Assembly (NCBI GenBank): GCA_027051265.1
Contig: JALTZH010000017.1
Coordinates: 1 to 6,824 of the forward strand
Direction of reading: 5' to 3'
DNA length: 6,824 nucleotides
DNA from: an archaeon
GTDB taxonomy: Archaea > Hydrothermarchaeota > Hydrothermarchaeia > JALTZZ01 > JALUTC01
Within the stretch, counting starts at the first letter, position 1, and each line of letters begins with the position of its first letter. The translations under genes and the position numbers were made by a program. Below the pieces are notes generated by a model, which worked only from the letters and a program-made list of their open reading frames with translations, was not told the DNA's origin and did no database searches. Positions 5,203 to 6,824 of this stretch are shown here, one piece after another.

Positions 5203-5591
5203 TTCATCGGGCGGTCGTGGGGCACGCGGACCCCACCCATTTTCGATTTGGCGAGGTTTAGGCAAGCGAGGAAATCTCTATGATAGAGGGTATTACAATT
5301 GGGGCATAGGGTGGCTCTGGGCATAGCCGTCATAACCACCCTATGATTACAGACGGGACATAAGGAGCTTGTATTTTTAGGGTTTTTAAAATCGACGGGG
5401 ATTCGATACCATTTAGCTTTGTAAAGAATCATTTGCTGGATTTTTCTTAGAGGTGCTAAGCTTAATTTTCTGTTCAATATTTTGTTTTTGTTCAAAATTT
5501 TATGTTTGATGTTAGACAGGTCTTCGAGGACGATTTCAGATTTGAACGTTGTTGCGATATCAACGATGTATTTCGAGAGTTTATGAAGCAA
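5115..5591 (-). pseudogene. TnpB C-terminal fragment with zinc finger and RuvC-II/III
   Basis: This open segment of 158 codons shares the frame of the central fragment and is separated from it by the TAG at 5610-5612. It carries the RuvC-II glutamate (E23 in VLEDL), a zinc finger with C78, C81, C96 and C99, and the RuvC-III aspartate (D106 in HRDFLACLNLA). The tail after residue 115 is coded by the stem-loops of the guide RNA, so its amino acids are probably constrained by RNA structure. The segment begins at a TTG without a convincing Shine-Dalgarno site. Confidence 0.75.
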
Positions 5592-5609
5592 GTCATTTCT
5601 TCTTTGTTT

Positions 5610-6191
5610 CTATTTTTTTAATCTTCGCTTCATGATTTTTTTTATCCATTCTGGCAGATATTTTGGGTTATGACCTTTGTAGAGCTTTTTCTGAAGGTTT
5701 CTCATTATCTTAATATATATTGCATCTATTTCGAATATTTTACATGTATCGATTATTCTTGCAAAGATTTCTCTTTTGGTCTTCTTATCGAATACTACGA
5801 GGGTTATATTTCTTTCGTTTACATCAACCGTGAGAATTGTTTCGGGATTTATCGTGAAAACATTTCTCTTAACGGTTAGATGGAATTCGATTCTATCATC
5901 TTTTCTCAGGATTATTTTCGCATCGGAAACTTTAATTTTTCCTTTTTGAATCGCTTTTAGAAACATTTCATGAAATTTTCCTATCTGGAGAGGAATCGAA
6001 ACGTGATTTCTTGGTTTTGTTGAAATTCTTACGGATATTTTTTCCTTTGCTAAGATTAACTTAAACGTAGAGCATTTACTTGAATCGTTATACATCAGAA
6101 CAACGTTGCTATCGAAGGTTGGTCGTCTGTTTGCTAATCCTTTTCTTACTCTCTTTTTCCAAGATTTATATATCATGAGTGCCAAGTCCAT
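5610..6191 (-). pseudogene. TnpB central fragment with RuvC-I aspartate
   Basis: This open segment of 193 codons continues the N-terminal fragment in another frame. It holds YKSWKKRVRKGLANRRPTF (8-26), typical of the TnpB beta-barrel region, and LTVDVNERNITLVVF (120-134), the first RuvC strand with its aspartate at 123. It ends at an in-frame TAG. Six codons later the same frame continues as the C-terminal fragment. No ribosome site is evident before its first ATG, so it is probably not expressed as a separate protein. Confidence 0.75.
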
Positions 6192-6198
6192 TGCTTTA

Positions 6199-6420
6199 TT
6201 ATCTGTATTTTGAATGGATTCCCCTATCCGCTATAATTCTCTTCGAATCTTCATATGCTAAGCCATGTAATCTTCCCTTTGAATGAACATCATACTTTAA
6301 GCATATATCCAAAAAGAAATTCACCAGCTTTTTAAATCTCGTCACCAGATTTTCTATCTCTTTAAGCTTTCTCTTGGTAAGTTTTTGTGAAACGAATACA
6401 ATGGTTTTCATTACTTCCAT
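6199..6420 (-). pseudogene. TnpB N-terminal fragment
   Basis: This is 73 residues of the TnpB wedge/helical N-terminus, including KLTKRKLKEIENLVTRFKKL and the segment GLAYEDSKRII. It reads into TAA because of the extra base at about 6201. Without that base the frame continues as N-K-A-M-D into the central fragment. It overlaps tnpA by 10 bp and has its own GGAG at 6432-6435. A second ATG at 6411 would also be possible, overlapping the tnpA stop as TAATG. Confidence 0.75.
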
Positions 6421-6824
6421 ACATCGCTCATCTCCTTTTTAACGATGTTGACGAGCTTTTTAACCTTATGACTTCTCATCCCATAAATTCTTCCAGTAAA
6501 GCTGATAATGATTGATACGAAATCATCGAGAAGTTCTTCTAAAGGAGACTTTTCCTCATTCGAGATGCAAACGATATCGACATCGAATTTCCTAAAGAAA
6601 TATTTTAGATACTCAAATCCAAATCTCGTTAATCTATCCTTAAACGTGACAAGAACAATATCAATTCTTTTTTCGGTAACGAGTTTAAACAACCTTTTTA
6701 ATCCCTTCCTATTTTCTTTCAATCCAGAAGAAACATCGGTAATAATCTCAACGATTTCATAACCATGCTCGTTGGCATATTTCTTCAACAACTCAACTTG
6801 TCTACGCAAATCCCCCTGTTCCTC
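6411..6824 (-). CDS. tnpA: TnpA serine recombinase of IS607 family, N-terminus outside window
   Basis: The frame is open to the window edge, reading EEQGDLRRQVELLKKYANEHGY, so the first in-frame TTG (6809) is not the true start. The visible part, 137 codons, is the C-terminal portion of the serine-recombinase catalytic domain. It includes EIITDVSSGLKENRKGL, then DIVLVTFKDRLTRFGFEYL with the conserved arginines, and IIISFTGRIYGMRSHK near the end. This sequence is characteristic of the IS607 transposase, which excises and inserts the element through circular intermediates at GG dinucleotides. The DNA-binding MerR-like helix-turn-helix and the catalytic serine (in YARVS) would lie beyond the edge, so whether the enzyme is intact cannot be judged. 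The visible part has no stop or frameshift, unlike tnpB. It ends in TAA, overlapping tnpB by 10 bp. Confidence 0.9.
   Translation of the reverse strand, partial: EEQGDLRRQVELLKKYANEHGYEIVEIITDVSSGLKENRKGLKRLFKLVTEKRIDIVLVTFKDRLTRFGFEYLKYFFRKFDVDIVCISNEEKSPLEELLDDFVSIIISFTGRIYGMRSHKVKKLVNIVKKEMSDVWK
6432..6435 (-). promoter_or_regulatory. Shine-Dalgarno GGAG for tnpB inside tnpA
   Basis: The minus strand reads AAAAAGGAGATGAGCGATGT followed by the ATG at 6420, a spacing of 11 nt. It supports the upstream of the two candidate tnpB starts (6420 rather than 6411). Confidence 0.5.

Larger units (their letters stand above)
5115..6420 (-). pseudogene. tnpB: TnpB RNA-guided nuclease, broken by one frameshift and one amber codon
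   Basis: Joined across two lesions, the three open segments make a 434-residue protein, close to normal TnpB length. The start ATG at 6420 has GGAG 11 nt upstream and overlaps the tnpA stop. The first lesion is near 6201, where one extra base shifts IHSKYR out of frame with NKAMDLALMIYKSWKK. The second is a TAG at 5610-5612 between MKRRLKK and KQRRNDLLHKLSKYIV, with the frame unchanged. The RuvC acidic triad is intact: Asp in LTVDVNERN (residue 199), Glu in IVLEDLSNIK (299), and Asp in LYHRDFLACLNLA (382). The four zinc-finger cysteines, CPVC and CPNC, are also kept. This points to recent inactivation, or much less likely to recoding. The 3' end doubles as guide-RNA template. In life TnpB cuts DNA matching the guide next to a short motif and helps retain the element. 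Confidence 0.85.
4920..6824 (-). mobile_element. IS607-family insertion element (tnpA-tnpB-guide RNA), cut by window edge
   Basis: The order on the minus strand is serine recombinase TnpA, overlapping TnpB, then a structured non-coding tail. This is the IS607 arrangement. The TnpA end lies outside the window. The guide-RNA end is somewhere between a GG dinucleotide (4918-4919) and the conserved-looking GTTCAC on the minus strand (4937-4942). IS607 elements have no terminal inverted repeats and typically recombine at GG, so the edge cannot be fixed without an empty site. Base composition differs from the surroundings: about half G+C over 4941-5060 against a clearly AT-rich chromosome. Confidence 0.8.

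Noticed and set aside
5670-5879. Plus-strand open frame opposite tnpB
   Set aside because: Antisense to recognisable TnpB sequence; no start signal or homology evident.
6508-6762. Plus-strand open frame opposite tnpA
   Set aside because: Antisense to conserved serine-recombinase sequence; serine-rich shadow only.
1-6824. CRISPR array, tRNA or rRNA genes
   Set aside because: No regularly spaced repeats and no tRNA or rRNA core sequences were seen on either strand; the only structured RNA candidate is the TnpB guide RNA.

Overview
The window looks like archaeal chromosome. It is strongly AT-rich, apart from one GC-rich patch at about 4940-5240. The genes are tightly packed, with ATGA stop/start overlaps, strong Shine-Dalgarno sites, and GTG and TTG starts. 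The families also point to archaea: an MvhD-type iron-sulfur subunit, a DUF362 protein, an archaeal HypE/AIR-synthase-like protein, a zinc-ribbon plus KH protein, and an IS607-type element. A methanogen or a relative with [NiFe]-hydrogenase metabolism fits, but I cannot name the genus.

Positions 94-2225 run leftward. They hold a CbiM / CbiN-like (PDGLE-type) / CbiQ nickel-or-cobalt importer operon, followed after an 86-bp gap by a zinc-ribbon and KH-domain RNA-binding protein. No CbiO ATPase follows cbiQ inside the window.

A 102-bp divergent promoter region (2226-2327) separates the importer from a rightward two-gene unit. That unit is an MvhD-type [Fe-S] electron-transfer subunit overlapped by a DUF362 protein. 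A leftward AIR-synthase/HypE-like gene (3548-4873) converges on it with 6 bp between stops. Metal uptake, an Mvh-type electron carrier and a hydrogenase-maturation-like ATPase fold lie together, which suggests a nickel/hydrogenase accessory locus. Repeated TGTTA/TAACA half-sites in its promoter regions may reflect shared control; this is inference.

Positions from about 4920 to the right edge belong to an IS607-family element whose far end lies outside the window. It encodes a TnpA serine recombinase, cut by the window edge, and an overlapping TnpB nuclease. TnpB is broken by one frameshift (near 6201) and one in-frame amber codon (5610-5612), yet it keeps all three RuvC acidic residues and its four-cysteine zinc finger. 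Beyond the TnpB stop lies a GC-rich, hairpin-rich stretch that is the expected omega/reRNA (guide RNA). It ends about 60 bp upstream of the HypE-like gene, so its guide would be copied from that gene's upstream region.
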